From an uncultured Dictyoglomus sp. (lineage in GTDB: Bacteria > Dictyoglomota > Dictyoglomia > Dictyoglomales > Dictyoglomaceae): 5,971 nucleotides of DNA. The DNA is taken from positions 1-5,971 of the forward strand of contig CALHTV010000139.1 of NCBI GenBank assembly GCA_938039765.1, in the 5' to 3' direction. A program made the position numbers and the translations under genes. How positions within the stretch are numbered: position 1 is the first letter of the stretch; each line of letters opens with the position of its first letter. The notes below the pieces were generated by a model, which was not told the DNA's origin, searched no databases, and saw only the letters and a program-made list of their open reading frames with translations. Below are positions 5,780 through 5,971 of the stretch, piece after piece.

Positions 5780-5971
5780 AACAGTGAAAGTTGATTTTTC
5801 TCCTTATCCCCTGGGAAAATTTTGACCACTCCATAAACCCCATCATATCCTGGTTCTACTTTTATCTTTCCTTCGCGCATTAATTTTATCCCTTCAGCAA
5901 TTTTTTCCCCTGCAACTCTGCTTATTTCAAAAAGATCTACATTGATAAGAATATCAATTTCTGCTCCTAAA
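5776..5971 (-). CDS. C-terminus of probable endonuclease Q (EndoQ), 5' end outside window
   Basis: The minus strand is open from base 5970 to a TAA at 5776-5778, giving 64 C-terminal residues. The stretch VAGEKIAEGIKLMREG, followed by VEPGYDGVYG and VVKIF, matches my memory of the C-terminus of EndoQ-family (TIGR00375, PHP-type) proteins. These cut DNA on the 5' side of deaminated bases such as hypoxanthine and uracil and of abasic sites. The catalytic PHP part lies outside the window, so the activity cannot be checked here. The last residues are NQLSLF; QLSLF fits the bacterial sliding-clamp-binding consensus QL[SD]LF and sits after a short polar linker. The stop overlaps the stop of the convergent ParB-like gene by 4 bases (5776-5779). 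The alternative is another DNA repair or helicase protein sharing this tail. Confidence 0.65.
   Translation of the reverse strand, partial: LGAEIDILINVDLFEISRVAGEKIAEGIKLMREGKIKVEPGYDGVYGVVKIFPGDKEKNQLSLF

Noticed and set aside
5807..5820. TCCCCTGGGA hairpin followed by AAAATTTT after the ParB-like gene
   Set aside because: Four-pair stem with a two-base loop and no continuous T-tract; it is coding sequence of the EndoQ-like gene.

Overview
The window is a compact, AT-rich (roughly one-third GC) bacterial stretch with eight genes, two of them cut by the window edges. Only one real non-coding gap exists, 129 bases at 3205-3333. Low GC, heavy use of AGA/AGG arginine and ATA isoleucine codons, strong AAGGAGG ribosome binding sites, and an archaeal-type phosphoglucose/phosphomannose isomerase together with a probable endonuclease Q all suggest a thermophilic anaerobe. 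My best guess is Dictyoglomus or a relative. This is an impression from protein resemblance and composition, not a proven assignment.

Layout, left to right: (1) the 3' three-quarters of a polyprenyl (isoprenoid) diphosphate synthase on the plus strand, 1-749; (2) a minus-strand operon transcribed leftwards from about 3239: an OsmC-family protein (3204-2794), glutamyl-tRNA synthetase gltX (2764-1331) and a shortened YaaC-family protein (1330-716). Its last codons overlap the end of the synthase gene; (3) a divergent promoter region, 3205-3333, where two sigma70-type promoters share nearly the same -35 hexamer; (4) a plus-strand operon: bifunctional phosphoglucose/phosphomannose isomerase (3334-4404), a calcineurin-like metallophosphoesterase (4401-4991) and a ParB/sulfiredoxin-fold-like protein with a DUF4032-like C-terminal half (4988-5779), each pair overlapping by 4 bases; (5) the 3' end of a minus-strand gene (5971-5776) that looks like the C-terminus of endonuclease Q and ends in QLSLF, a match to the bacterial sliding-clamp-binding pentapeptide.

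How the genes relate: the plus operon links a sugar-phosphate isomerase with a metal-dependent phosphoesterase and a predicted nucleotide-binding protein of unknown role. The minus operon links translation (GltX) with a thiol-peroxidase-like OsmC protein and YaaC of unknown function. Both convergent gene pairs overlap at their stops, and I see no intrinsic terminator at either junction. I see no RNA genes, mobile elements or CRISPR arrays. The best leads for something new are the clamp motif on the presumed EndoQ, the shared -35 promoter pair, the single-stop in-frame junction of gltX and the YaaC gene, and the DUF4032-like gene in the sugar isomerase operon.
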